Both the position numbers and the translations under genes were made by a program. From Seleniibacterium sp963677135 (GTDB lineage Bacteria; Desulfobacterota; Desulfuromonadia; Desulfuromonadales; Geopsychrobacteraceae): a stretch of 64,000 nucleotides of DNA. Position 1 is the first letter of the stretch. The number at the start of each line of letters is the position of its first letter. The stretch is taken from NCBI GenBank assembly GCA_963677135.2, contig CAXXLS010000017.1:186001-250000 (forward strand), read 5' to 3'. Below, piece after piece: positions 42,771 to 52,171 of the stretch. The notes below the pieces were generated by a model. It ran no database searches. It was not told the origin of the DNA and worked only from the letters and a program-made list of their open reading frames with translations.

Positions 42771-44072
42771 AATTCGCCCGACAGTGCGCTGGACAAGGAT
42801 GGGGCGGTGACTGAAAAATCAAAGGCCAGCTGCCGGGATGCAGGCCGAACCAGAAGCTGGCGCAATTGCTCGGAAGGCAGGTCGCGCTTCGGACCCCTGT
42901 AGCCGTCGCTCAGGAAGTAGCGGGCCCGCTTCATGACCACGCCCAGTTTATCCAGTTCGGCGATTTTCAGGTGGCTGTGGCGCCGCGCTTTGAGAATTCG
43001 TCTGCATGAGCGGATGCCCAATCCGGGAATGCGTAACAGGGTTTTCTGATCCGCCCTGTTGATATCGACCGGAAACAGTTCCGGATGCCGCAGAGCCCAG
43101 GCGGTTTTCGGGTCAAGCTCCGGGTCCAGGTAGTGCTGGTCTGCGGCAAGTATTTCCTCGACATCGAAATGATAGAAACGCAACAACCAGTCAGCCTGGT
43201 AGAGGCGATGCTCACGTACCAGGGGAGGGCCGCCCCCAAGGCCCGGCAGGCGGGAGTCCTCGTTGACCGGAATGTAGGCGGAATAGTAGACGCGTTTGAG
43301 CTGAGGAATCCGGTAAAGACCGCCGGCCCGCCTGATGATGGTGCGGTCATCTTCCGGTGACGCTCCGATGATCATCTGGGTGCTCATGCCGATGCTGTTG
43401 CTTTTCGTCGGCAATCGGCGTTTCTTCGGTGCGTTTTCGCGCAGGCCTGTTTGACTGAAGACCTCCAGAATGTCCTGTTCCTTTTTGTCCGGGGCCAGCA
43501 GTTCGAGACTGTCTCTGGAAGGCAGTTCGATATTGGCGCTCATCCGGTCGGCCAGTTGCGCGCCTTCAGTCAGCAGCTCAGGGCTGCAGCCGGGAATGGC
43601 TTTGAGATGGATGTAGCCGTGAAAATTGTATTCTCTCCTCAACAGTCTGAGAACTTCAAGCATCTCCTCCATGGTCCGGTCAGGACTGACGAAAATTGCC
43701 GAACTCAAAAACAGCCCTTCGATGTAATTGCGCCGATAAAATTCAATGGTCAGTCTGGCGAGTTCTGCAGGACTGAAGCTGGCCCGGGGATGGTCGTTGC
43801 CGCGTCGGTTGAAACAGTAGGCGCAATCGTATAGGCAGGCGTTGCTGTAAAGGACCTTGAGCAGGGAGATGCAGCGACCGTCGGCTGACCAGGAATGGCA
43901 TATCCCGCTGCGGTGGGCGGCGCCGAGACCGCGCCCGTTCCTGGTGCTGCCACTTGATGCGCAGGACGCATCGTACTTTGCCGCACCGCTTAAAATTTCG
44001 AGCTTTTTTCAAAAGGCAGCTCGGTACGGATCCCCGGAGCGGCCGTTTTATGTGCCACCAATCGCTCAGTCA
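42767..44072 (-). CDS. Putative DNA modification/repair radical SAM protein (TIGR03916-type, frameshift near 5' end)
   Basis: From 43990 downward, one continuous frame encodes SGAAKYDASCASSGSTRNGR, GICHSWSADGRCISLL, the radical SAM cluster motif CLYDCAYC, FLSSAIFVSPDRTMEEML, and a C-terminal helix-hairpin-helix (LLRIPGLGIRSCRRIL). This is the whole TIGR03916 domain set. No start codon exists in that frame upstream before a TGA. ATG 44072, with GAGGA eight bases ahead, opens the frame MTERLVAHKTAAPGIRTELP and would join it if the A6 run (44004-44009) were A7. A conventional call beginning at 43708 would lose the radical SAM motif. Its stop overlaps the DUF4130 start. Confidence 0.85.
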
Positions 44073-44189
44073 TGGTCGTATCCTCAATGTCTGAAATCTT
44101 TCAGCACTCAGGATGGCATGGTTTTGTGACAAATAAAGTCACATGCTCGTCTGGAAGACTGACCGGCCAGAACGGTGCGGAAGAAATGG

Positions 44190-45698
44190 CTACAGGAAAA
44201 GATTGTAGGCGGGATCCTCGGTCTCTTCGATGAAGTGATAGCCGAGTTTATCGAGAAAGGCGGCGAGATCCTCTTCGTGCCCTTCGGGAATTTCCAGACC
44301 GATCAGCACGCGACCGAACTCTCCCCCCTGGCTGCGATAATGGAACAGGGAGATATTCCAGTCCGCCCCCATGTCGGCGAGAAACCGCGACAGGGCTCCC
44401 GGACGCTCCGGAAACCAGAAGCGGAACAGGCGTTCACGGTTGGCTTCGGGCGAGCGGCCTCCGATCATGTAGCGCAGGTGGGTTTTGGCGAGTTCGTTTT
44501 CCGTCAGGTCGATGGTATGGTAGCCCTCGGTTTCAAGCCGCTGGATGAACCTGAGCCTGTCCTGCTCCTGGCCGACAGAGACCCCCATGAACAATTGCGC
44601 TCGCGAACGGTCGGCAAGACGGTAGTTGAATTCCGTGATATTCAGGGTGTCGAGAATGTTATTGCAGAAATACCTGAGGGCCCCTGGCTTTTCGGGAATG
44701 GTGACGGCAAAAAGGGATTCCTGGCCGGCACCGGTCAGCGTGCGTTCCGAGACATAGCGCAGTCTTTCGAAATTCATATTGGCCCCGGAATTGATAGCGA
44801 CCAGGGTCTGGTCCTTCAGGCCATGTTTCTTGACGTACTGCTTGAGACCGGCAATGGCCAGCGCTCCTGCGGGTTCGACGATGGAGCGGGTCGCCTGATA
44901 GATGGTTTTAATGGCCCCGCACAGTTCGTCGGTGTTGACCCGGACGATGTCATCAACGTATTTGCGGCAGAATTCATAGGTCAGTTTTCCGACCTGACGG
45001 ACGGCGACGCCATCGGCAAAAATGCCAACCGATTTGAGGTTGACGCGTTTACCGGTCTGCAGCGACTGGTACATGGCGTCGCTGTCGAGAGGTTCGACTC
45101 CGATCACCTTGATCTCGGGGGCGAGGGATTTCAGGTAGGCGGCGATGCCGGCAATCAGGCCGCCCCCACCAACGGGGACGAAAACGGCGTTCATTCGGCC
45201 GGCACTCTGCCTGAGCAGTTCGTCGGCAACCGTTCCCTGTCCGGCGATGACCAGCTTGTCGTCAAAAGGGTGAATGAAGGTCATCCCCGAGCTGGCGAGG
45301 ATGTCATTGCAGTGAGCGGCGGCTTCCGAATAGTTGTCTCCGTGAAGGACGACTTCGGCCCCGAAGGATTTCACCGCATCTATCTTGATCTGGGGCGTCG
45401 TCGCCGGCATGACAATCAGGGCTTTAAGCCCGAGTTTCTGGGCTGAAAAGGCCACACCCTGAGCGTGATTGCCGGCCGATGCGGCAATCACGCCCCGATC
45501 CTGTTCCTGCCTGGAGAGATGGGCGATCTTGTTGTAGGCTCCCCGCAATTTGAAGGAAAAGACCGGTTGCAGGTCCTCGCGCTTGAGCAAAATGCGATTT
45601 CCCAGTTCCTCGGACAGGCCGGCGGCTTCCTCCAGCGGTGTCTCCACCGCCGCCTCATAGACTCGCGAGGTAAGAATATGGCGCAACATGTCCTGCAT
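44190..45698 (-). CDS. ilvA: Threonine ammonia-lyase, biosynthetic
   Basis: This 502-residue enzyme deaminates threonine to 2-oxobutanoate for isoleucine synthesis. The PLP domain contains LLKREDLQPVFSFKLRGAYN with the Schiff-base lysine, the glycine-rich VPVGGGGLIAGIAAYL, and NSGANMNFERLRYVSERT. The C-terminal half carries two ACT-like regulatory domains (VTIPEKPGALRYFCNNILD and FRFWFPERPGALSRFLADMG), so feedback control by isoleucine is expected. ATG 45698 is preferred by alignment with known enzymes; an upstream in-frame codon at 45752 would overlap the previous gene. It lies 37 bases downstream of the dihydroorotate dehydrogenase-like gene. Confidence 0.95.
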   Translation of the reverse strand: MQDMLRHILTSRVYEAAVETPLEEAAGLSEELGNRILLKREDLQPVFSFKLRGAYNKIAHLSRQEQDRGVIAASAGNHAQGVAFSAQKLGLKALIVMPATTPQIKIDAVKSFGAEVVLHGDNYSEAAAHCNDILASSGMTFIHPFDDKLVIAGQGTVADELLRQSAGRMNAVFVPVGGGGLIAGIAAYLKSLAPEIKVIGVEPLDSDAMYQSLQTGKRVNLKSVGIFADGVAVRQVGKLTYEFCRKYVDDIVRVNTDELCGAIKTIYQATRSIVEPAGALAIAGLKQYVKKHGLKDQTLVAINSGANMNFERLRYVSERTLTGAGQESLFAVTIPEKPGALRYFCNNILDTLNITEFNYRLADRSRAQLFMGVSVGQEQDRLRFIQRLETEGYHTIDLTENELAKTHLRYMIGGRSPEANRERLFRFWFPERPGALSRFLADMGADWNISLFHYRSQGGEFGRVLIGLEIPEGHEEDLAAFLDKLGYHFIEETEDPAYNLFL

Positions 45699-45735
45699 GA
45701 TCCGGTCTCTCTCGGCGTCTGGAGAAAAGATAAAG

Positions 45736-46791
45736 TCAGTCGATTCCGACAAACAGTTTAACGTACTGCAGGCGTTCGTGATCTTTCGGGTTTTCGCTGC
45801 GGGCCTGACTCAAAAGGCCACGGAAATCGCAGAGTTTTTCATAGCCCTGCTTTTGCATCCAGGCTTTGAGTTCATCTTCGACAACCTTGATCTGCTTGGT
45901 CCCGTTGACAAACAGGGTTGAGCAGAGTTGTACGACTTTGGCGCCGGCCAGCAGGGCCTTGATGGCGTCCTCGCCGTTGTGAATTCCGGTGGTGGCTGCA
46001 AGGTCAGAGGTCTTGCCGGCCAGAATGGTCAGCCAGCGCAGGACATCACTGTTTTCGGCCGACTGGCTGTAGGGATTTCCTGCCACCAGCTTTTTATTGT
46101 CGATATCGATGTCGAGCTTGTAGAATCGGTTGAACAGTACCAGGGCATCGGCACCTTTCCAGACGATCTGACCGGGCTCGGTATCTTTGCCCAGCCAACC
46201 GACACTGTAGGCGGGAGCTTCGGCCCGGTCGCGGGTCAGCCGATCGGCGAAGTTGGCAAATGAAGTGAAGTAGGGGCCGACTTTCATGGCGACCGGAATT
46301 TTGACCTGCTGCTTGACCTCATAGAGGATCTTCAGATAGCTGTCGACAATGTCCAGCCCGGGAACCTTGGGGTCGGTCGGCATGATGCTGACATTCAGCT
46401 CGATGGCATCAGCCCCGGCTGCTTCGAGTTTTTTTGCATAGCTGGCCCAGCTGTCGCCGGAGACGCAGTTGAGACTGGCGATAATCGGAATTTCGACGGC
46501 CGCTTTGGCATCCTTGACCAGTTGCAGATATTGCTGGGGACCCAGTTCTGTCCCGTACCCCTGCAGATAATGATATGCTTCTCCGTAGCCGGAATAGTCG
46601 TCGGCGTGGGAGCTGAGTTTGTTGGTTTCGGCCACGATCTGCTCTTCGAACAGCGATTTGAGGACGACGGCGCCGGCCCCGGCTTCGGCACATTCTTTGA
46701 CGCCTTCAACGGTCCCGGTTTTGCTGCTGCTGGCAACGATAATGGGGCTCCTCAGGGGGATGCCCATATAGCTTGTCGAAATATCAATCAT
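45736..46791 (-). CDS. Dihydroorotate dehydrogenase-like protein
   Basis: This 351-residue TIM-barrel flavoprotein resembles class 1 dihydroorotate dehydrogenase. It shows MGIPLRSPIIVASSSKTGTV at the start, IPIIASLNCVSGDSWASYAK, AGADAIELNVSIMP and PVAMKVGPYFTS. The C-terminal AATTGIHNGEDAIKALLAGA and VVQLCSTLF segments bind FMN phosphate. It belongs to the branch annotated as DHOD-like, whose physiological substrate is uncertain. Start 46791 has AAAGGAG seven bases upstream. No other pyrimidine gene is near. Confidence 0.88.
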   Translation of the reverse strand: MIDISTSYMGIPLRSPIIVASSSKTGTVEGVKECAEAGAGAVVLKSLFEEQIVAETNKLSSHADDYSGYGEAYHYLQGYGTELGPQQYLQLVKDAKAAVEIPIIASLNCVSGDSWASYAKKLEAAGADAIELNVSIMPTDPKVPGLDIVDSYLKILYEVKQQVKIPVAMKVGPYFTSFANFADRLTRDRAEAPAYSVGWLGKDTEPGQIVWKGADALVLFNRFYKLDIDIDNKKLVAGNPYSQSAENSDVLRWLTILAGKTSDLAATTGIHNGEDAIKALLAGAKVVQLCSTLFVNGTKQIKVVEDELKAWMQKQGYEKLCDFRGLLSQARSENPKDHERLQYVKLFVGID

Positions 46792-46893
46792 GTCTATCTC
46801 CTTTTGATCTGATTCCTTGAATAATTCATTATAGTGAAACAAAAGCAGTCTAACGACTTGAAAAAAGAAAAAGTTGCTATACTGTAAAACGCT

Positions 46894-47220
46894 ATGCGAA
46901 AACTACATGTCTTTAATTTTTGGGATCGTTTGCAGGCGGCGTTGCTCAAAGAAATACTTGCTGCAGAAGGTATTGACTGCATCTTGCGGAACGATCAATT
47001 ATCCTCAGCTATTGGCGAGATTCCTTTTGTCGAGTGTTGCCCGGAGCTCTGGGTGATCGACAGCGAAACCTATCCCCGTGCAAAGTTGCTGCTTGACGCC
47101 TGGTTGCAAAAAGAGACTCCGTGTGAGGACGACTGGATCTGTCCGCAATGCGGAGAGCTGATCCAGGCTCATTTTGGAGCGTGCTGGTCCTGTGGAACCA
47201 TAAACGAGATGAATACATAA
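46894..47220 (+). CDS. DUF2007 and zinc-ribbon small protein
   Basis: This 108-residue protein has an N-terminal DUF2007 (signal-transducing fold) domain, containing LQAALLKEILAAEGIDCILR and ELWVIDSETYPRAKLLL. A C-terminal zinc ribbon follows, made of CPQCGELI and CWSCG. Small proteins of this kind are found in many proteobacteria without a known role. The ATG lies in an A/T-rich upstream region near the divergent dihydroorotate dehydrogenase-like gene, and no strong Shine-Dalgarno is visible. Confidence 0.78.
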   Translation: MRKLHVFNFWDRLQAALLKEILAAEGIDCILRNDQLSSAIGEIPFVECCPELWVIDSETYPRAKLLLDAWLQKETPCEDDWICPQCGELIQAHFGACWSCGTINEMNT

Positions 47221-47398
47221 CATATCAGCGTTGCGTTGGCTAGGATTAGCGACATAAGACGCTATTTTTCTCACGACATTTCCTGCCCGTATTGACCTTG
47301 CGCAGGTGTTCTTCTTAATATTGTCTCAGTTTGTTCTTCACGCCTTTTCATTATGAATGTTTTTTCAGCCTGGTGCCACGAGAAGGGAATCACTTTTC

Positions 47399-47920
47399 AT
47401 GATTCTATCCGGTAAGGAAATTGCCAACAGGATAGGGGGCGATATTGTCATTGACCCCTACGATCCCAAGCGTCTGAATCCCAACAGCTACAATCTGTCC
47501 CTGCACGATGAGCTGATCGTTTACGATGAAGTTGTTCTTGATATGAAAAAAGACAACGCCTTTCGGAAAATGAGCATACCTGAAGAAGGGCTCGTTCTTG
47601 AACCGCACCGGCTGTACCTGGGCAGAACGGTTGAATACACCGAAACCAGAGGCCTGGTTCCGATGCTGGAAGGGCGTTCTTCGGTGGGCAGGCTCGGGCT
47701 TTTCGTCCATGTCACCGCCGGATTTGGTGATGTCGGATTCAAAGGTTTCTGGACGCTTGAGATCTTCTGTGTCCAGCCGATCCGGATCTACGCGGGTGTC
47801 GAAATCTGTCAGATCTACTATCACTCGATTGATGGCGAGTATGACACTTATTCCAGTGGCAAATATCAGGACAATTGCGGGATTCAGACCAGTCTCCTTT
47901 ATCGGGATTACCTTGACTGA
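47399..47920 (+). CDS. dcd: dCTP deaminase
   Basis: This 173-residue enzyme makes dUTP from dCTP. It has the start MILSGKEIANRIGGDIVIDP, NPNSYNLSLHDEL, the catalytic LEGRSSVGRLGLFVHVTAGF segment with the glutamate-containing motif following GDVGFKGFWTLE, and a C-terminal loop YSSGKYQDNCGIQTSLLYRD. Length is normal. ATG 47399 has AAGGGA about nine bases upstream; a longer frame from 47357 lacks a site. It is a single gene. Confidence 0.93.
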   Translation: MILSGKEIANRIGGDIVIDPYDPKRLNPNSYNLSLHDELIVYDEVVLDMKKDNAFRKMSIPEEGLVLEPHRLYLGRTVEYTETRGLVPMLEGRSSVGRLGLFVHVTAGFGDVGFKGFWTLEIFCVQPIRIYAGVEICQIYYHSIDGEYDTYSSGKYQDNCGIQTSLLYRDYLD

Positions 47921-48260
47921 GGGAGATCTTTCCGTCTTTTGGCGCCGTTAGAATAACGGCGATTTAAAATTCCACAACCGAGAAAAAATAAAGTCGTTTG
48001 GTTCAATTCTTGAGGGCGGATATCGACAAAAAATACTATTTACCAGCTATCTGGCTGGAATCCTTTCCTTTTCTTGTTCTATTTTCAGACAATCGACAGC
48101 CCTCTTTTTCACCCTCAGCAAACCATTGTTTTAGTGAGATTTTTTCTGAAAAAAGAAGTTGACTGAGGTGCTGTTTGTGTTAAATAACGAATATTATTAC
48201 ACGCAGGGTATTCTTTGCCGGTCGTGATTTATTTGCGGTTTTTTGAAAGGAGAGAAGGTT
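47921..48260. other. Intergenic region between dcd and the small zinc-binding gene
   Basis: It holds a stem CGCCGTTA/TAACGGCG with loop GAA at 47943-47961 directly after dcd, a likely weak terminator, and a -35-like TTGACT at 48159-48164 followed at 16 bases by TAAATA (48181-48186) as a weak promoter for the next gene. The rest is AT-rich and without recognisable features. Confidence 0.45.
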
Positions 48261-48467
48261 ATGGGCGGTTATCAGCATTATGTAGCGGTTCCCTGTCGCT
48301 GTGGCGGGCAGGCGAAAATTTTCGGACCGAGCAGCTTTGCTCCGGCAAGTCACTGGGGCATCTATTGTTCAAAAGACAGTTGTGAGAAAATGGCAGTGGC
48401 GGATTCTCTCGATGAGGCCATTGAGAGATGGAACGAGGAGCAGGCTCTGGAGGCATGCGCCCTCTGA
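48261..48467 (+). CDS. Small Lar-like zinc-binding protein
   Basis: This 68-residue protein has cysteine pairs CRC near the N-terminus and C-x5-C (YCSKDSC) in the middle, and ends SLDEAIERWNEEQ. The pattern resembles the short Lar/restriction-alleviation-like zinc finger family, where the terminal EAI-x-W-N is common. AAAGGAG lies upstream of the ATG, and a strong terminator follows. No phage genes surround it, so a mobile origin is not supported. Function unknown. Confidence 0.65.
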   Translation: MGGYQHYVAVPCRCGGQAKIFGPSSFAPASHWGIYCSKDSCEKMAVADSLDEAIERWNEEQALEACAL

Positions 48468-48502
48468 TTCCGAATGGTGCAGCCTGATAGATAGAATATG
48501 AG

Positions 48503-48536
48503 AAAAGGCGGTCGATTGACCGCCTTTTCTTTTTTT
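48503..48536 (+). terminator. Rho-independent terminator
   Basis: Arms AAAAGGCGGTC (48503-48513) and GACCGCCTTTT (48518-48528) with loop GATT, followed by CTTTTTTTG, end the small zinc-binding gene. Confidence 0.9.
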
Positions 48537-48635
48537 GTTTTCCGCCGTCTTTTGCTGACACTGGTAAAAATGTTATTGTTCGGGAATCGTTCGTTTTTTC
48601 AGTTGTCAATTCATTAACAGAACGGAACAAGGATC

Positions 48636-51281
48636 ATGAAATCGGAAACAGCCCCTCCCCAGACCATTTTTCTTAAAGACTATAAATCGCCTGCATACCT
48701 CATTGAGCAGGTATCCCTCGCTTTTCAACTCCACGATACAGCGACAAAGGTGACTGCCGCAGCCAGCTATTTTCTTAATCCCGATCGCAATGCAAAGCGT
48801 GAGCCCCTGGTTCTTTACGGAGAAGATGTGCAGCTGGTTGATATCGCCATTGATGGCCGGTCCCTCGCTCCGAAAGAGTACGTCGCAAGGGACGGAATTC
48901 TCGAGATTGCCGAGGTTCCTGAAAGGTTCGAACTCAAGGTGACGACCATTATCGATCCGCTGAACAATACCTCGCTGGAGGGTTTGTATCTGTCCAACGG
49001 AAATTTTTGTACCCAGTGCGAAGCCGAGGGCTTTCGCAAGATAACCTATTATCCCGACCGGCCGGATGTTCTGACCCGGTTCCGGGTTCGGATCGAAGCG
49101 GAGCGGACCTATCCGGTCCTCTTGAGTAACGGCAACCTGGTGGATGCGGGAGAGCTGCCTGAAGGGCGGCACTATGCCGTCTGGGAGGACCCTTTCCGCA
49201 AGCCGAGCTATCTGTTTGCCCTGGTCGCAGGGGATCTGGTGTGTATCGAGGATCGCTACCGGACCCTTTCGGGGCGGGACGTTCTGCTGCAGATTTATGT
49301 CGAGGAGCGTAATCGACGGTTCTGCGATCACGCCATGCGTTCGCTGCAGAAATCCATGCAGTGGGATGAGGAGGTTTACGGTCTCGAATATGACCTTGAT
49401 CGTTACATGATCGTTGCCGTGGACGATTTCAATATGGGCGCCATGGAGAACAAAGGGCTGAATGTTTTCAATTCCAAATATGTTCTGGCTCACCCGGATA
49501 CCGCAACGGACACCGATTTTCTCGGGGTCGAGTCGGTTATCGGGCATGAATATTTTCATAATTGGACCGGAAACCGGGTGACCTGCCGGGACTGGTTCCA
49601 GCTGAGCCTGAAGGAGGGGCTCACGGTCTTTCGCGACCAGGAATTCTCCGCCGATATGAACTCGGCTGCCGTCAAGAGGATAGAGGACGTCAGGGTGCTT
49701 CGCCAGTTCCAGTTTCCCGAGGATGCCGGTCCCATGGCTCACCCGGTCCGGCCGTCATCTTACGTCGAAATCAATAACTTCTATACCACCACGGTCTACA
49801 ACAAGGGAGCTGAAGTCATCCGCATGATGCAGACTCTGTTGGGGCGTGAGGCCTTCATCGCCGGAGTCAGGCATTATCTGCGCAAACATGATGGTCAGGC
49901 GGCAACCTGCGATGATTTTGTCGCGGCGATGGAGGAAACGGGGCAGAAGGATCTGTCCCAGTTCAAAAACTGGTATCACCAGTCCGGTACCCCGGAACTT
50001 GAATACGCGGAATCCTATGATCCTGACCGCCGAACCTTTACCCTGAGTCTGGCTCAGAGCTGTCCTCCGACTCCGGGGCAGCCCTCCAAACAGCCTTTTC
50101 TTATTCCCGTTGCTGTCGGCCTGCTTGATCAGGCGGGGGACGATCTTCCCCTGCAGCTCGAAGGTGAGGCGGAAAGCGGTGGGACAACCCGGGTTCTCGA
50201 ATTGACCGAAGCGCGCCAGGATTTTGTTTTTGTCAACATGCCGATTCGCCCCGTCGTCTCTCTGCTGCGCGGGTTTTCGGCGCCGGTACAGCTCAAAACG
50301 GCTATCAGCAACGAGGATCTGGCGTTTCGACTGGCTCATGATCCGGATACCTTCAATCGCTGGGAGGCCGGTCAGCAGCTGGCCACCCGGGAGTTGCTGA
50401 ACAATTACAAAAAACTTGCGACCGGAGAAGACGCTTTCAGTCTGAGTCAGGTCTTCACCGGGGCATGGCAAACTGCGTTGGCCGACGAGCAGGTTGATTT
50501 CAGTTTTCTGACGCTGTTGCTGAGCCTGCCGACTGAGCAGTACCTGGCAGATCAGCTGAGCCAGTTCGATCCGGCCCTCATCAGCCAGGTGCGTCTGCTT
50601 GCGCGCCGGGCTCTGGCCCGGGAGAACCGGAATCTCCTTAAGGCTCGCTACCTGGCCATGCAGAGCGGGGACGCTTACTCCCTTGATCCGGTTGCTGTCG
50701 GCCGGAGAAGCCTGGCCAGCTTCTGCCTGTCCCAGCTGATGCTGGTCGCTGGGGACGAGGAGGAAACCTTGTGCCTCGGCCAATACCGCCAGGCGTCCAA
50801 CATGACCGACCGGCTGGCGGCACTGACAGCTCTGGTCAACAGTTCTTCCACCGCGCGTAAAGAGGTTCTTGATGACTTTTACGAACAGTGGCAGGCCTAC
50901 CCTTTGTTGCTGGACAAGTGGTTTGCGCTGCAGGCCCTGGCCCAGACGGAAAGCGTTTTCGAGGATGTTCAGAGGCTGTTGTCCCATCCCAGGTTCTCTT
51001 ATGCGAACCCCAACCGGGTACGGTCCCTGGTCGGTGCTTTCACCCAGAACCTCGATGCTTTTCACCGTGCGGATGGCGGCGGATATCGGTGGCTGGCTGA
51101 GCAGGTCCTGCTGCTTGATGCCCGTAATCCACAGCTGGCCGCGCGTCTGGCCGGGCCGTTTACGCGCTGGAAACGGCTCGAAGAGGGGCGGAAAAAACTG
51201 ATGCAGGCGGAACTTGAAAGATTGTCCCATGCGACCCTGTCCAAAGATCTTTACGAAATCGTCAGCAAGAGTTTGTCATGA
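48636..51281 (+). CDS. pepN: Aminopeptidase N
   Basis: This 881-residue M1 metallopeptidase removes N-terminal residues from peptides in the cytoplasm. It has the substrate-recognition motif GAMENKGLNVF (about residue 268), the zinc site HEYFHNWTGNRVTC, and further down the second zinc glutamate within LKEGLTVFRDQEF. The Ig-like and HEAT-like C-terminal domains characteristic of PepN are present (long form, about 880 residues). The ATG is preceded by CAAGGATC. Its stop overlaps the start of the epimerase gene by four bases (ATGA), so co-translation is likely. Confidence 0.96.
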   Translation: MKSETAPPQTIFLKDYKSPAYLIEQVSLAFQLHDTATKVTAAASYFLNPDRNAKREPLVLYGEDVQLVDIAIDGRSLAPKEYVARDGILEIAEVPERFELKVTTIIDPLNNTSLEGLYLSNGNFCTQCEAEGFRKITYYPDRPDVLTRFRVRIEAERTYPVLLSNGNLVDAGELPEGRHYAVWEDPFRKPSYLFALVAGDLVCIEDRYRTLSGRDVLLQIYVEERNRRFCDHAMRSLQKSMQWDEEVYGLEYDLDRYMIVAVDDFNMGAMENKGLNVFNSKYVLAHPDTATDTDFLGVESVIGHEYFHNWTGNRVTCRDWFQLSLKEGLTVFRDQEFSADMNSAAVKRIEDVRVLRQFQFPEDAGPMAHPVRPSSYVEINNFYTTTVYNKGAEVIRMMQTLLGREAFIAGVRHYLRKHDGQAATCDDFVAAMEETGQKDLSQFKNWYHQSGTPELEYAESYDPDRRTFTLSLAQSCPPTPGQPSKQPFLIPVAVGLLDQAGDDLPLQLEGEAESGGTTRVLELTEARQDFVFVNMPIRPVVSLLRGFSAPVQLKTAISNEDLAFRLAHDPDTFNRWEAGQQLATRELLNNYKKLATGEDAFSLSQVFTGAWQTALADEQVDFSFLTLLLSLPTEQYLADQLSQFDPALISQVRLLARRALARENRNLLKARYLAMQSGDAYSLDPVAVGRRSLASFCLSQLMLVAGDEEETLCLGQYRQASNMTDRLAALTALVNSSSTARKEVLDDFYEQWQAYPLLLDKWFALQALAQTESVFEDVQRLLSHPRFSYANPNRVRSLVGAFTQNLDAFHRADGGGYRWLAEQVLLLDARNPQLAARLAGPFTRWKRLEEGRKKLMQAELERLSHATLSKDLYEIVSKSLS

Positions 51282-52171
51282 TCAGGAACGAGAATACGTC
51301 ACTGTTTACCATTGTCGGCTGCGGAGATATCGGGTTGCGGGTGGCCCGGGAGCTGCTGTCCCGGGGAGCCGGGGTTCAGGCTACCTGCCATTTTGAAGAC
51401 GGGCGTAAGGCTCTTGAGGAGCAGGGGCTCGAGGTGGTCGTTGCCAATTTTGATTACCAGGAGGATATTCCCGATTTTTCGGTCCATGGGCACCGGGTTT
51501 TTTATTTGATGCCCCCCCAGGGAGGGGGGACGAGTGATTACCGGATGATGAATTTTTGTCGTCGACTGTCTGCCGACAACTGTCCGGAAAAAGTCGTCTA
51601 TATCAGTACCAGCGGCGTTTACGGTGATTGTGGCGGCCGCCTGGTGACCGAAGAGACGCCGCTGAATCCTCAGACCAGCAGGGCCAAACGCAGGGTCAGT
51701 GCGGAGAGCCAGCTGCGGGAGATGTCTTCCCGCCTGGGTTTCGAACTGGTGGTGCTCAGGGTCACGGGTATTTACGGTCCCGGTCGCCTGCCCATTGCCC
51801 AGCTGACCAAGGGGCATCAGGTGCTGCGCAAGGAAGAGTCGCCGCGTACCAACCGGATCCACAGCCTTGACCTGGTCAGAATCTGTCTTGCCGCCATGGA
51901 AAGAGGTGAAAACGGTGACGTGTTCAATGTCTGTGACGGCGAGGGGAGCAGCATGAGTGAATATTTCTCTGCGGTGGCCAGAAAGTTCAACCTGCCAGCG
52001 CCGCAGGAGTTGACCCGGGAGGAGGCCGAACGGGTGATGAATCCGCTGACCCTGTCTTTTCTGAAGGAATCACGAACCATGACGAATGAAAAAATGCTTG
52101 CCAGGCTGCGGATAGAATTGCAGTTTCCGACCCTGGAAGAGGGCTTGAACGCCTGTGAGGGGGAACAATGA
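51278..52171 (+). CDS. NAD-dependent epimerase/dehydratase family protein
   Basis: This 297-residue extended-SDR protein has an N-terminal TIVGCGDIGLRVARELLSRG nucleotide motif (GxGxxG), YISTSGVYGDCGG, and VTGIYGPGRLP. The expected YxxxK is not present; AKRRVSAESQLREM occupies that place, so it may lack typical SDR catalysis, as in YeeZ-type members. It overlaps pepN by four bases and the EI24-like gene by four bases (ATGATA), so the three form an operon. Substrate is unknown. Confidence 0.85.
   Translation: MIRNENTSLFTIVGCGDIGLRVARELLSRGAGVQATCHFEDGRKALEEQGLEVVVANFDYQEDIPDFSVHGHRVFYLMPPQGGGTSDYRMMNFCRRLSADNCPEKVVYISTSGVYGDCGGRLVTEETPLNPQTSRAKRRVSAESQLREMSSRLGFELVVLRVTGIYGPGRLPIAQLTKGHQVLRKEESPRTNRIHSLDLVRICLAAMERGENGDVFNVCDGEGSSMSEYFSAVARKFNLPAPQELTREEAERVMNPLTLSFLKESRTMTNEKMLARLRIELQFPTLEEGLNACEGEQ

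Noticed and set aside
44175..45446. A 423-codon plus-strand frame opposite ilvA
   Set aside because: Antisense shadow of a well-conserved enzyme. No domain or ribosome site supports it.
48261..48467. Possible phage remnant because of the Lar-like zinc finger
   Set aside because: No integrase, attachment site, tRNA or other phage-like gene lies within several kilobases, and composition is like the flanks.
49755..51230. A 491-codon minus-strand frame inside pepN
   Set aside because: It is antisense to an intact M1 peptidase and is explained by codon composition. There is no start context or domain.
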